Part shown: positions 16,219 to 24,538 of the stretch, piece by piece
Layout of the letters: each line of letters opens with the position of its first letter
How positions within the stretch are numbered: the first letter of the stretch is position 1
From: a virus
IMG/VR virus record: IMGVR_UViG_3300033571_026852
Coordinates: 1 to 29,556 of that record
DNA: 29,556 bases
Reading direction: 5' to 3' (one strand)
Notes under the pieces: model-generated
What the model saw: only the letters and a program-made list of their open reading frames with translations
Told to the model about the DNA's origin: nothing
Databases searched by the model: none
Position numbers and translations under genes: made by a program

Positions 16219-19200
16219 ATGCAGGAATTAAATCAAATCAGTATCAAACAATTATTGGCCTCGAACACCATAGGGGCTAATAACTCGATAACCAACTCCA
16301 ATTTTGCTCAGATAAATGAAGCACTAAGACTTATCAATGGTGCTTTTGGTATTTCTATCCAAGAAAGATCTATGAACTTTCCTTCGGGAAAGCTCAATGT
16401 CGGAAGTCTGAAGTCCAATTTGGTAAGACTTCCTATTCAAGGCAATACTGCTATCCAATTAAACGGAAGTAATGGAGAAGTTCTTGCAAATGGATTGAAC
16501 ATCACCAACGATGCTTTCATCGGAAGACACGCCATTGTTGGGAACGCAAATACAGGAGGAAGACTAAGATTAATTTTAGATAGAACTTATCCCAATCCTC
16601 TTTTACAGCCAGGACTTCCTGGTCAAGTCAGATACATTGGGGACGACTTTGAAGGATATACCGAATATGGAGAAGTTCAAGCAACATTTTCTTTCACGAT
16701 TGATTCAACAGGAACAACGGGACAAAGCATAAGTGTTGTTTATAATGGCACAACTGCTGGAACAGCTTCTTGGACATTCAACAATACAATCACGGCTCAG
16801 GAGCTTACTAACGCCATATTGACCAACACCACAGGTCCTTGTTTAGCTTCTTACAATCTCAATACCGTTACGATTATAGCCTTAGCAGGTGCAGGATCAT
16901 CTGCAAATGGTGACACAGTCGTACTTTCTGGTCCTTTGCCAGTCAGTCCAACTTCAGGCTCAATGGCCGGTGGTGTTGATGGTGTTGGCACTTGGGTTTC
17001 ATTCACAGGCGTAACCGGTACTGCAGGTCCGACCGGACCAACTGGTCCTGGTGGTGGTCCCGCTGGTGTCACAGGTGCAAAAGGTGCAACAGGAAATGCT
17101 GGGCCTACTGGTCCAGTGGGTGCCACTGGCGTTGGAATAACAGGTCCTACTGGATTAGGACCAACAGGACCAACAGGAATTGCAGGACCGACTGGTGAAA
17201 CTGGACCTCAAGGTCCACAAGGACCAAAAGGGACTGTAGGTAACACTGGACCAAAAGGAGATGCAGGTGTGACAGGAGCAAAAGGAGCAACTGGTGCCAG
17301 TGTAACAGGTGCCAAAGGAAGCACTGGAGTAACCGGACCAGCAGCCACGGGTCCCACAGGTCCTACTGGCACAAATTGGACATCTGGTATTGGCGCTCCA
17401 TTTAACCCAGCGAATCCGGGCGACCTTTATCTAGATGGTCAAACTGGTAATGTGTTTGTTTATTCGTCAGGTGTTTGGAATCTCTCTTACAATTTAAAGG
17501 GATTGACAGGCACAACTGGGGCAACTGGTGATGGCGTTACAGGAGCAACAGGAACCAATGGAACAACCGGGGCCACAGGCCCAACTGGAGCAGGATCAAC
17601 AGGACCAACTGGACCAGTAGGACCTACCGGAGCAGCAGGATCTATTGGCACGATGCCTTATTTAGATCTTTCTAATAATTCTATCTCACAAAGCATATCT
17701 TCCGGTGGTAATTTACCGGTGAAGTTCGATACCACTAATTTAATTGATTCTTTATTCTTCGCAACTGGAGATTATGTCCCTTCTGGAATCACAGGCACTT
17801 ACTTCGAAACTTTAGTTGCTGGAAAATATTTTGTGAGCTATAAAGTTGGATTAGATAACACAGATGCGAACGCTTCCTCTCTAATTACTACAAGATTGAT
17901 GAGAAGTGTTTCTGCTCCAGTAGAGGTTGCAAATCTGAGAGCATTCAAAACTATCGAGAATGTAGCAGGGTCCGAAGCCCCTTTCGAAACTGTTATAGTG
18001 ACTGGAATTATTGATTCCGCTGCAAACGACAAGTATTGGGTAAAAGTTGAATATGATGCAGGTGGTGTAGGAACTGTAAATGTAACATTAGGAGACACTG
18101 GTATTTCAGTACTTTCACTTTTAGGGCAAATGGGACCTACTGGCCAATCCGGCATCACTGGTCCTACTGGACCTGGGGGAGGTCCGGCAGGACCTGCCGG
18201 ACCAACAGGAGCAGCGGGTGAAACTGGTCCAACTGGTTCTGCTGGAGCCACTGGTCCAACTGGAGGTGGGGCAACAGGACCAACAGGAGCAGCTGGTGCC
18301 ACTGGACCAACAGGATCGGTCTCTACAGTGTCTGTGAGTTATGCAACTTTTTATGCAGCTCTGACAGGAGGAACTTTGACCCCTGGGGCTTTGTATTTGA
18401 TCAATGACTTCGCCACCACTCATTACATTTTGGAGTGTGCCTCTCCCACAACCAACACAGGAACAACCGAACCAATTTATGTGCTTGCAACAAGTGCAAC
18501 TACAATTGATAAAAGAGTTATTTCTAGCATCTATCCTCAAGATTTGATCTATTGGGACCCTGATCCAGCTAGTTTTTACAACGATGAAGCCTTCACAACT
18601 GCAGCAGCTCCTACTACAATCATTTCAGGATTCAAGGGGGGAATTACTCATCGCAAAGACACCACTAGAAATATAGAGGCTTACTATGATTGGAGAGCAT
18701 TCGTTTTCAGAAGGTGGAGATTGGATTCTGCGATTTACACTGCTACTTGGACAAGTTTGGTTTCTTATTCAGTTGGAGCTATAGTGACAGCCGGTTCAAC
18801 ACTTGATTATTTCTTGTGTCTAATCGCAGATCCCAGCTCTAGTTTGAATCCTTCTGCGGGATCCAACGGAAGGTGGATCAAGATATTCGAGGCCGGTGCC
18901 GAGTACGTGTTTGCTCAACCATATAACCACGTAATCAACTTGCCAGACGGCACAACGTTTACTGTGCAAGTAGACACTTCTGACTTTAATGATTATAAAT
19001 CCGTTGATGTGACCGAATTCGACGATATAACGAACATTTCAATTGCTACATTGGCTGTCCCCCAGTCAAAAACGTCGACATGGACATCCACCCCTGTCTA
19101 CTCATCAAAGATACCAAACAACATCATAGTTGGGGAGGCAACAGCAGGAAAGAAAGTAACTGATGTATCCTTTGATGGACATTCCAACGTGAATACACTC

Positions 19201-19728
19201 ATACTAGGCTCGGCTACGACTGCTTTATCAGGAGCTAGGTTTCAGTCCTCTTATTTCAACATATTTACACAAACAATACCAAGTGGCTCCACAATCACAA
19301 GTTCTGACTTCAAGTTTTTGTTTCAGGTTATTTTAGTTGGAACAATAAATTATTCTAAAATAATGAATTTCCAGGAAGCTATCATACAAGGATCTTTGTC
19401 GAATACGCATATTACAGCTTGTGAATCGATCACCTCATCGCGAAACATTCTTGGAAGTAATTTGACACGAATATCTGGGTCTTACCTTTACTCCAGAGTG
19501 GAATATTCCGATATTATGGATTTCAGTAACTGTTACTTAGGAAAGAAGTCAACAGCGACAATATTTCAGTTTACAGATTTGTATAGTGTCGATGGGGAGG
19601 ATTTCGAGACATCCACTTACATTTATTCAGCAAGTTATGCCAAGAAAGTCATGGGTACTACTGGAGCTTCTTATGTTCTTTACATAGATAACAATGGAAC
19701 TGTTCAAACAGATTTGACTACAAATTAA
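16219..19728 (+). CDS. Collagen-like phage fibre / receptor-binding protein
   Basis: A 1169-residue structural protein. Residues 1-150 look like an attachment region ([19 protein letters not shown]...). Three Gly-X-Y collagen-like stretches follow (about 265-384, 429-478 and 638-699). Between the second and third is a C1q/TNF-like beta sandwich (about 479-634, with [13 protein letters not shown] and [10 protein letters not shown]) like those that cap collagen stalks in spore and phage fibres. After the third comes the module shared with the fibre gene at 1-3135 (YLINDF, then GGITHRKD and [11 protein letters not shown]), a CBM5/12-like segment (about 839-888, [14 protein letters not shown]), and a beta-rich C terminus. 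I chose the ATG at 16219 over TTG 16183 because the latter would contain the promoter element. Likely role: binding host surface polymers. Confidence 0.82.
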   Translation: MQELNQISIKQLLASNTIGANNSITNSNFAQINEALRLINGAFGISIQERSMNFPSGKLNVGSLKSNLVRLPIQGNTAIQLNGSNGEVLANGLNITNDAFIGRHAIVGNANTGGRLRLILDRTYPNPLLQPGLPGQVRYIGDDFEGYTEYGEVQATFSFTIDSTGTTGQSISVVYNGTTAGTASWTFNNTITAQELTNAILTNTTGPCLASYNLNTVTIIALAGAGSSANGDTVVLSGPLPVSPTSGSMAGGVDGVGTWVSFTGVTGTAGPTGPTGPGGGPAGVTGAKGATGNAGPTGPVGATGVGITGPTGLGPTGPTGIAGPTGETGPQGPQGPKGTVGNTGPKGDAGVTGAKGATGASVTGAKGSTGVTGPAATGPTGPTGTNWTSGIGAPFNPANPGDLYLDGQTGNVFVYSSGVWNLSYNLKGLTGTTGATGDGVTGATGTNGTTGATGPTGAGSTGPTGPVGPTGAAGSIGTMPYLDLSNNSISQSISSGGNLPVKFDTTNLIDSLFFATGDYVPSGITGTYFETLVAGKYFVSYKVGLDNTDANASSLITTRLMRSVSAPVEVANLRAFKTIENVAGSEAPFETVIVTGIIDSAANDKYWVKVEYDAGGVGTVNVTLGDTGISVLSLLGQMGPTGQSGITGPTGPGGGPAGPAGPTGAAGETGPTGSAGATGPTGGGATGPTGAAGATGPTGSVSTVSVSYATFYAALTGGTLTPGALYLINDFATTHYILECASPTTNTGTTEPIYVLATSATTIDKRVISSIYPQDLIYWDPDPASFYNDEAFTTAAAPTTIISGFKGGITHRKDTTRNIEAYYDWRAFVFRRWRLDSAIYTATWTSLVSYSVGAIVTAGSTLDYFLCLIADPSSSLNPSAGSNGRWIKIFEAGAEYVFAQPYNHVINLPDGTTFTVQVDTSDFNDYKSVDVTEFDDITNISIATLAVPQSKTSTWTSTPVYSSKIPNNIIVGEATAGKKVTDVSFDGHSNVNTLILGSATTALSGARFQSSYFNIFTQTIPSGSTITSSDFKFLFQVILVGTINYSKIMNFQEAIIQGSLSNTHITACESITSSRNILGSNLTRISGSYLYSRVEYSDIMDFSNCYLGKKSTATIFQFTDLYSVDGEDFETSTYIYSASYAKKVMGTTGASYVLYIDNNGTVQTDLTTN
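17011..17370 (+). repeat. Collagen-like Gly-X-Y stretch 1 of fibre gene
   Basis: About 120 residues of Gly-X-Y triplets, mostly GPT, GAT, GAK and GPQ, coded by GC-richer sequence than the surroundings. A short break, [20 protein letters not shown], follows before stretch 2. Confidence 0.85.
17503..17652 (+). repeat. Collagen-like Gly-X-Y stretch 2 of fibre gene
   Basis: About 50 residues of Gly-X-Y triplets ([12 protein letters not shown]) leading directly into the C1q/TNF-like domain. Confidence 0.85.
18130..18315 (+). repeat. Collagen-like Gly-X-Y stretch 3 of fibre gene
   Basis: About 60 residues of Gly-X-Y triplets following the TNF-like domain and leading into the module shared with the fibre gene at the left edge. 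Confidence 0.85.
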
Positions 19729-19731
19729 TAA

Positions 19732-20283
19732 ATGCTAATGGTGATTTCAGACAAAAACAAGATATTAATTCACAGGGTATTAGATACAGTAGATTGGGAT
19801 CTGATTTTCAAATTTTACAAGCTAGTTGGAAGAGTCATTGGTAACGAAACCACACAAATCCCAGGAATTAAAAAATTGGCCAAGAACGAAAAATTAAGCA
19901 CAAATCACATCAAGGATGAGGTTAAAGCTATAGTGAATCACATAGTGGAAAACGATATTACACAATTTGTTTATGGACCGTGGAACATCGCCTGGGTTAA
20001 CGGAGAATGGGAAATGGAGATGCCAGAAATAGATGAAGATGGTAATGAGATAGAAGGTGGAGACTCAGACTATGTTCCCATCTTAGAGTCAATTTTAGAA
20101 GTTAGATTTTCACCAATGGTTGTTGTTTCCAAAGAGATGGTGATGGAACCTGGGCAAGAAGTAGCAGAGAGCGAAGAGACAATCGGACTGAAAAAACAAT
20201 TGGACAAAGCTCTAGAAGAGGAGAACTACGAGTTGGCTTCTAAGATCAGAGATCTGATTGACATGTATAAAAAGAAAAAATGA
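19732..20283 (+). CDS. Unknown protein with UVR-like C-terminal helix pair
   Basis: A 183-residue protein starting 3 nt after the fibre gene. The N-terminal part is mixed alpha/beta and unassigned; an acidic loop (EMPEIDEDGNEIEGGDSDY) follows. The last 35 residues, KKQLDKALEEENYELASKIR and on, match the UVR (UvrB/UvrC interaction) motif, a helical hairpin also found in proteins unrelated to excision repair. The C terminus is Lys-rich. Two ATG codons (19732 and 19738) are possible starts. It overlaps the next gene by 4 nt (ATGA). A role in repair is not implied by the UVR hairpin alone. Confidence 0.65.
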   Translation: MLMVISDKNKILIHRVLDTVDWDLIFKFYKLVGRVIGNETTQIPGIKKLAKNEKLSTNHIKDEVKAIVNHIVENDITQFVYGPWNIAWVNGEWEMEMPEIDEDGNEIEGGDSDYVPILESILEVRFSPMVVVSKEMVMEPGQEVAESEETIGLKKQLDKALEEENYELASKIRDLIDMYKKKK

Positions 20284-21158
20284 GTAAGAAAAAAATCAAG
20301 TCATTAGATGAATACTATTCGCAAACCCTAACAGGGGATAGCTTTAACAGCTCGAATGGAGTCTTCAAGGTTGACTACAAACCATTTCAGGATCTTTCAA
20401 TTTCTGTGGGCAGGGATCCTGATCCAAGCATTTTGATCAAAGACTCTAGATTCGGGGTAGGGGATTTTGTAAAAGGAAATGTCAATGGAAGAAAGAAAAA
20501 GGTTGTTGGTGAGATCATAGATGTTTCAAAATCACAAGACGGAAAGTTTTACATCATAAAGATACAAAGTGAGAGAGACAAAAAAACTCACACACTCGTT
20601 CCAGGTTCAATAGAATTTGTTGAAGATAGGGGAAATTCCACGAATGTGATGGGCATGAATGTAAGTGCAAGAGAAAGAATGGCTCAGAACACCAAATATA
20701 ATGGGGGTAACATTGTTTGGGGTTCACTCGAATCAGAAACTCAAGACTTTATCCCTGTAGGAAATAGGATGGGGGAAACGATAGATTGTCCGTTTGGTAC
20801 TGGTTGGAAAGCAAAGATAGTGGAACAACTTCCACAAGGTGAAACCATGTTTGGTTGTATATGTGTAGATCCCACACAAAAAATCATTTCTTGCTTGTCG
20901 AATCCAAACACGGAAAAGCTTAAAAATATAATCAAGGCGGCAGAAGCTCAATGTTTTCTTGCTCATCACGAAGATCTCAAGAATCATCCCTTGGATCTCA
21001 AAAGCCTCATGTCGGTAATCTTTTTAGATATGAAGAATGAACCAGAGGCTAAGAAGGTGATTGTACAATACTTTCCTGAAATCACTGGAAAGTCTTATGG
21101 AGAGTGTAAAGATCTAAACTACAACCAAGCCAAATCTATGATCAATAGATTTTTGTAA
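20280..21158 (+). CDS. Unknown 292-residue protein with SH3/KOW-like segment
   Basis: No family recognised. Residues about 58-115 (FGVGDFVKGNVNGRKKKVVG, later FYIIKIQ and HTLVPGSIEFV) look like an SH3/KOW-type barrel, comparable to the segment in the 772-residue protein at 4498. The rest is mixed alpha/beta with several cysteines. The C-terminal 70 residues are helical (LKNHPLDLKSLMSVIFLDMK). It is coupled to the previous gene by ATGA and to the next by a 1-nt gap, so these three genes probably form one transcription unit behind the fibre gene. A structural or assembly role is possible from position only. Confidence 0.65.
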   Translation: MSKKKIKSLDEYYSQTLTGDSFNSSNGVFKVDYKPFQDLSISVGRDPDPSILIKDSRFGVGDFVKGNVNGRKKKVVGEIIDVSKSQDGKFYIIKIQSERDKKTHTLVPGSIEFVEDRGNSTNVMGMNVSARERMAQNTKYNGGNIVWGSLESETQDFIPVGNRMGETIDCPFGTGWKAKIVEQLPQGETMFGCICVDPTQKIISCLSNPNTEKLKNIIKAAEAQCFLAHHEDLKNHPLDLKSLMSVIFLDMKNEPEAKKVIVQYFPEITGKSYGECKDLNYNQAKSMINRFL

Positions 21159-21159
21159 G

Positions 21160-21969
21160 ATGTCAATAGAAAGAAAAAGAAATCTTTTAAGATTTAGTAG
21201 AGAAAAATCAAGAAATCCTGATTTTACAGGTTATCCTCCGGTACAAAAGAAGGAGCAAGAAAGACTTTATCTTAACAACCAAGATCACAAAACTGTGAGT
21301 ATACCCACTTCAATAAGAAGAATCAAAACCAGCCCTAAAAGTCAACATATTGGAAACAATTTATTTCCTGACTACATTGGGAAATATGAAGGTAAATCTT
21401 TCATAGTAGCAGGCTGTGGATCATCTCTAAACTTGTTTTCAGACACAGACTTAAGTAAATACTACATCGTTGGTGTAAACGACATCCAGAGAATTCTTAC
21501 ACCTGATTTTTTAGTTGTTGTGAACGAGATTCGTACCTTCATGAGAGGTCGATGGGAATGGGTAAGAGATTCGTTAAGTCCTGTTATCTTTTCACATTTA
21601 GATGACCCAGGTCCAATCGTGAGAAAGGATCATTTGGTCAAATTGAAGATAGGACAAAGAAATCAAGCTAGATTGGATCAATTTCAGGAAGTTGACCACA
21701 CGATGAATTCTCCCTATATGGCAGCAATAATAGCTTACCAATTAGGGGCAAAGAAGATAGGAATAGTTGGGGTTGATTTTACGAACCATCATTTCTTTCA
21801 AGAAACCGGGTCGCATAAGTTATCAAAACACATCAAATCTATAGATGCTGAATTTATGGCTTTGAGAAGTGCCCTAGAAAAGAAAGGTGTGAAAGTTGCA
21901 AATCTCTCGCCTATCAGCCAGTTGGAGGCTTGGCCCAAAATGACCCTGGCAGAATTCGACAATCTATAA
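21160..21969 (+). CDS. DUF115-like Rossmann-fold protein (possible glycosyltransferase relative)
   Basis: A 269-residue protein. After a basic N-terminal region (1-75) comes KSFIVAGCGSSLNLF (79-93), IVGVNDI (103-109), PDFLVVVNE (115-123), NSPYMAAIIAYQLGAKKIGI (183-202) and VGVDFT (203-208). This order fits the DUF115 / MptE-like family, whose members include enzymes related to sialyltransferases and flagellin glycosyltransferases. In a phage it might modify a sugar on the virion, the DNA or the host surface, but the reaction cannot be told. The 33-nt gap downstream holds a TATAAAA stretch next to the following ATG. Confidence 0.55.
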   Translation: MSIERKRNLLRFSREKSRNPDFTGYPPVQKKEQERLYLNNQDHKTVSIPTSIRRIKTSPKSQHIGNNLFPDYIGKYEGKSFIVAGCGSSLNLFSDTDLSKYYIVGVNDIQRILTPDFLVVVNEIRTFMRGRWEWVRDSLSPVIFSHLDDPGPIVRKDHLVKLKIGQRNQARLDQFQEVDHTMNSPYMAAIIAYQLGAKKIGIVGVDFTNHHFFQETGSHKLSKHIKSIDAEFMALRSALEKKGVKVANLSPISQLEAWPKMTLAEFDNL

Positions 21970-22002
21970 GAAACTCTTCCTACTAAGCTCTGTATAAAAG
22001 AC

Positions 22003-22752
22003 ATGAGCTTGACAAGAAGTGGAATTGTTTTAAGATTACCCTTAGTTTCAAAAGAATCATCTTTGTGTAGAAGAATATGCGACCAGATCAAAAGTCATAT
22101 TCCTTTAGGGTACAAAATGTTTGTTATTGAAGTTTCAGAAAAGGATTTAGAGCTAAATTTAGACGTCCATCCGGCGGAAAAGGAAAGATTTTTTTATTTT
22201 CTAGAAGACCTGGAGATAAGGTTAGCTTTTTATCTCAAGAGCAAAAACCCGATAGTTTCTACAGATTCATCTTCCAAGAAGAATGCTAAGGTTGAAATTT
22301 CTAAGCTTGGTCACTTGATCGACGAAATTGATGGAGGAAAATTTGATATTCCCTTGATTTGTCACATAGGTGGGGCAAAAGGGAATAGAAGAAAAAGTAT
22401 GTTTGAGTTTTGCAAAGCTTTTGATAGCCTATCATGGAAGACTCAAAAAAAGATCTGTTTGATCAATGATGAGAAACCAAGTCTTTTTTCTGTAAAGGAT
22501 CTTCTTTCTGTGACTTATGTGGAAAAAAAGATCCCGATTGTGTTCAGGGCTTCTTCTCATAGGACCAATCAAGGCGGACTAACCTACAAGGAAAGCTTTT
22601 TCCTTGCAGCTTCAACATGGGCGGAAAGAGATAACCCAATCATGTTTTATTGTCCTTCGAGTGAGGAGGAGATGGTGACAATCAAAGATTTAAACCCATA
22701 TAACTTAGTTGTTGATGTTGCTTTTGATAATTCTCTTCCTGATCCAGAATGA
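22003..22752 (+). CDS. Divergent UVDE-like (UV damage endonuclease fold) protein
   Basis: A 249-residue protein whose second half follows the motif order of UvdE/UvsE, a TIM-barrel metal nuclease that nicks beside UV lesions: LICHIGGAKGNRRKSMFEFC, KICLINDEKPSLFSVKDLL, IPIVFRASSHRTN, then STWAERDNPIMFYCPSSEE. In the family these read HPG, LEND, FDxxHH and tW...kxHySS. Here the LEND glutamate is Ile, the FD aspartate is Arg, one His is Ser, and the late His is Tyr/Cys. Several expected metal ligands are therefore missing. The N-terminal part is also divergent. It may be an inactive or repurposed member; family membership itself is only moderately sure. It ends 2 nt from the convergent gene at 22755. 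Confidence 0.45.
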   Translation: MSLTRSGIVLRLPLVSKESSLCRRICDQIKSHIPLGYKMFVIEVSEKDLELNLDVHPAEKERFFYFLEDLEIRLAFYLKSKNPIVSTDSSSKKNAKVEISKLGHLIDEIDGGKFDIPLICHIGGAKGNRRKSMFEFCKAFDSLSWKTQKKICLINDEKPSLFSVKDLLSVTYVEKKIPIVFRASSHRTNQGGLTYKESFFLAASTWAERDNPIMFYCPSSEEEMVTIKDLNPYNLVVDVAFDNSLPDPE

Positions 22753-22754
22753 GA

Positions 22755-23021
22755 TTACCATCCAACATATCCTTTGGGTTTTCTCTCTTTCATCACTGGT
22801 TTGCTGGAAAATTCATGAGCTTTAACAAGAGCATCAATGTCTTTGACAAAATATCTTGTTTGGCCTGGCATTCCCCATTTACCATTGGAAGTTATGTCAA
22901 TAAAGTCGTAATTTGTGAGGTGTTTGTGCTCGACAGGTTTGTTTGGAATTTGTGTGTCTTTTTTGGATGCCTTTTCAAATTCGTCCCTCGAGCTAATGTT
23001 TTTGTAACCGTACTTTTCCAT
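22755..23021 (-). CDS. Lone minus-strand hypothetical protein (88 residues)
   Basis: The only likely gene on the minus strand. The product (MEKYGYKNISSRDEFEKASK, then ITSNGKWGMPGQTRYFVKDI) is hydrophilic and of balanced composition. The competing + strand frame (22749-23045) is Phe/Val/Cys-rich and has few charged residues, unlike a soluble phage protein. The gene fills the gap between 22752 and 23038 almost exactly, ending 2 nt from the UVDE-like gene. Just upstream of its ATG, on the minus strand, lies GATATATAAATGAACT, which resembles the late-promoter element but is close to the start. I do not recognise a family. Confidence 0.6.
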   Translation of the reverse strand: MEKYGYKNISSRDEFEKASKKDTQIPNKPVEHKHLTNYDFIDITSNGKWGMPGQTRYFVKDIDALVKAHEFSSKPVMKERKPKGYVGW

Positions 23022-23027
23022 AGTTCA

Positions 23028-23037
23028 TTTATATATC
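23028..23037. promoter_or_regulatory. Near-palindromic TATATA element between divergent genes
   Basis: TTTATATATC on the + strand reads GATATATAAA on the minus strand. It separates the minus-strand gene (ATG at 23021) from the exonuclease gene (ATG at 23038) and is the only sequence available for starting either. It is closer to both starts (6 and 0 nt) than the 18-19 nt seen elsewhere, so transcripts would be leaderless or nearly so. Confidence 0.35.
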
Positions 23038-23739
23038 ATGATTGATAAAACTTTGATTCAAAATTGCACTTTTCTTGATATCGAAACAGTTGGTGCTTAT
23101 CCAACACTAAGTGCCTGCGCTGATCTGGATCCACATTTATCGTATCTTTGGATCAAAAGATGTAAATGGCTACAGAAAAATGTTGAACTTGGTGGATCTA
23201 CAGATCCACATGATTTATGGATTTCGAATGCTGGTCTCCATCCTGAATTTGGAAAAATTATTTGTGTGAGTTTCGGGGTATTTTCTTCTGACCTTGCCAT
23301 GGAGAGAATCACAAGTTTTCATGGTGATGATGAGAAAGAGATACTAGAAAAGGCGAACAAGGTACTAGCCAACACTAGGATTAAGGGAAACAAAATTGGT
23401 GGACAAAACATAAAGAACTTCGATTTACCTTATTTAGGAAAGAGAATGCTTATCAATGGATTGGTCCCTGATCCAATTATTCAAACATGGAACAAGAAAC
23501 CGTGGGAGACGGCTTTCGTGGATTTAATGGAGATTTTTTCATTTGGAGCCTGGGGACAATCATTTTCTTCACTTGATCTCATCTCACATGTCTTGAAAGT
23601 GCCATCCTCCAAGATCAAGATGGAAGGATCTCAAGTTCATAATTTTTACTGGGAAAAAGAGGCGGTAGATGAAATCAAGGATTATTGTGAAGAAGATGTC
23701 CTTTGTACCATGAATTGTTTTAAAAGAGTCTCTTCCTAA
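23038..23739 (+). CDS. DnaQ-fold 3'-5' exonuclease (PolB-related type)
   Basis: A 233-residue DEDD exonuclease. Exo I is FLDIETVG with D14 and E16; Exo II is GGQNIKNFDLPYL (121-133) with D129; Exo III is DYCEEDVLCT with Y216 and D220, the DEDDy form. It resembles the stand-alone 3'-5' exonucleases related to the proofreading domain of family B polymerases. It probably trims 3' ends in phage replication or repair. There is no polymerase domain and the length is that of a free nuclease. It lies opposite the minus-strand gene across a short A/T element. Confidence 0.82.
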   Translation: MIDKTLIQNCTFLDIETVGAYPTLSACADLDPHLSYLWIKRCKWLQKNVELGGSTDPHDLWISNAGLHPEFGKIICVSFGVFSSDLAMERITSFHGDDEKEILEKANKVLANTRIKGNKIGGQNIKNFDLPYLGKRMLINGLVPDPIIQTWNKKPWETAFVDLMEIFSFGAWGQSFSSLDLISHVLKVPSSKIKMEGSQVHNFYWEKEAVDEIKDYCEEDVLCTMNCFKRVSS

Positions 23740-23753
23740 TTGATTTAGAGTTT

Positions 23754-23765
23754 GGAATATATAAG
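23754..23765 (+). promoter_or_regulatory. Candidate late promoter GGAATATATAAG
   Basis: The ATATATA core (23757-23763) lies in a 43-nt gap and ends 19 nt before the TTG start at 23783, in line with the 18-19 nt spacing of the other elements. The preceding GG is also shared with 4471 and 16192. Confidence 0.5.
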
Positions 23766-23782
23766 AAGTTGTAATTCCGAAT

Positions 23783-24538
23783 TTGAAAAATATTTTAAAG
23801 TTTTCCACTTGGGTTCTTGAAAAAAACGAGAGAGATGATTTTTACAAGAAAGAACTCAATCCCTCATTTTGGACAGGTGACAAGTTCGACCAGGACATTA
23901 GAGAGAAACTCCTAAGTATAGCACAAGACTTCTATAAAACTCTAAGTCTAGATATTCCTATTGCTGACATTCAACTAACAGGATCGTTAGCAAACTATAA
24001 TTGGACTGACAAGTCAGATTTGGATGTACATATATTAATTGATTTTACGAAGATTGATGACAACTTAGATCTCGTGAAAAAAGCTTTAGATGGTCCAAGA
24101 CTAATTTGGAACATGAGGAATAAGGTGATTTTGAGGGGACATGATGTTGAACTTTACATACAAGACATTGATTTTCCACATACAGCTTCAGGTCTCTTCT
24201 CATTAAAGAATAATAGTTGGATCAGGATTCCTAAATTCAATCCCCCAGAAATAGATTACAATGATGTTGACAAGAAATTCGATGGGATAGTTTCTGAGAT
24301 TCTCGAAATGGAGAACCTCCTGAGCTCTGCGAACTTCTCATCTGTGTCGGAAAAAGAAATCTACCAATACGGAAGAAAGATTAAATCAAAAATTATGAAC
24401 ATGAGAATTGAGGGACTTGCTAGGGAGGGAGAATTTTCTATCGAAAATTTAGTATTCAAAAAATTAAGGAACGAAGGATATATAGAGAAAATAATTGAGC
24501 TCATCTCAAAAGCCTACAAAAACATCTACAATGAATAA
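23783..24538 (+). CDS. Nucleotidyltransferase-fold protein
   Basis: A 251-residue protein with the DNA polymerase beta-like nucleotidyltransferase signature: LTGSLANYNWTDKSDLDVHI (65-84), with G67-S68 and the metal pair D79/D81, and a likely third acid, E123, in GHDVELYIQD. The fold transfers an NMP group to a protein, RNA or small molecule; the target is not evident. The C-terminal third is helical and Lys/Glu-rich. The start is TTG at 23783, the first start in frame and 19 nt after a promoter candidate. The last 8 nt overlap the next gene. Its neighbours are head genes, so it may be expressed late. Confidence 0.75.
   Translation: MKNILKFSTWVLEKNERDDFYKKELNPSFWTGDKFDQDIREKLLSIAQDFYKTLSLDIPIADIQLTGSLANYNWTDKSDLDVHILIDFTKIDDNLDLVKKALDGPRLIWNMRNKVILRGHDVELYIQDIDFPHTASGLFSLKNNSWIRIPKFNPPEIDYNDVDKKFDGIVSEILEMENLLSSANFSSVSEKEIYQYGRKIKSKIMNMRIEGLAREGEFSIENLVFKKLRNEGYIEKIIELISKAYKNIYNE

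Noticed and set aside
16851-18540. Minus-strand ORFs rich in Gly/Pro or Cys/Ser/Trp under the collagen-like repeats
   Set aside because: They are frames forced open by the Gly-X-Y codon pattern on the + strand; the real gene covers the whole stretch.
22749-23045. + strand ORF of 98 codons overlapping the UVDE-like stop by ATGA
   Set aside because: Its product is Phe/Val/Cys-rich with few charged residues, as expected of an antisense frame; the minus-strand ORF over the same bases has a normal soluble composition.
24476-24485. GGATATATAG inside the nucleotidyltransferase gene as a late promoter
   Set aside because: The core ends 46 nt before the next ATG, outside the 18-19 nt spacing of the better elements; it may be chance in A/T-rich coding sequence.
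24495-24497. TTG as the start of the 849-residue protein
   Set aside because: It lies well inside the previous gene; ATG 24531 gives a natural N terminus and a short 8-nt overlap.
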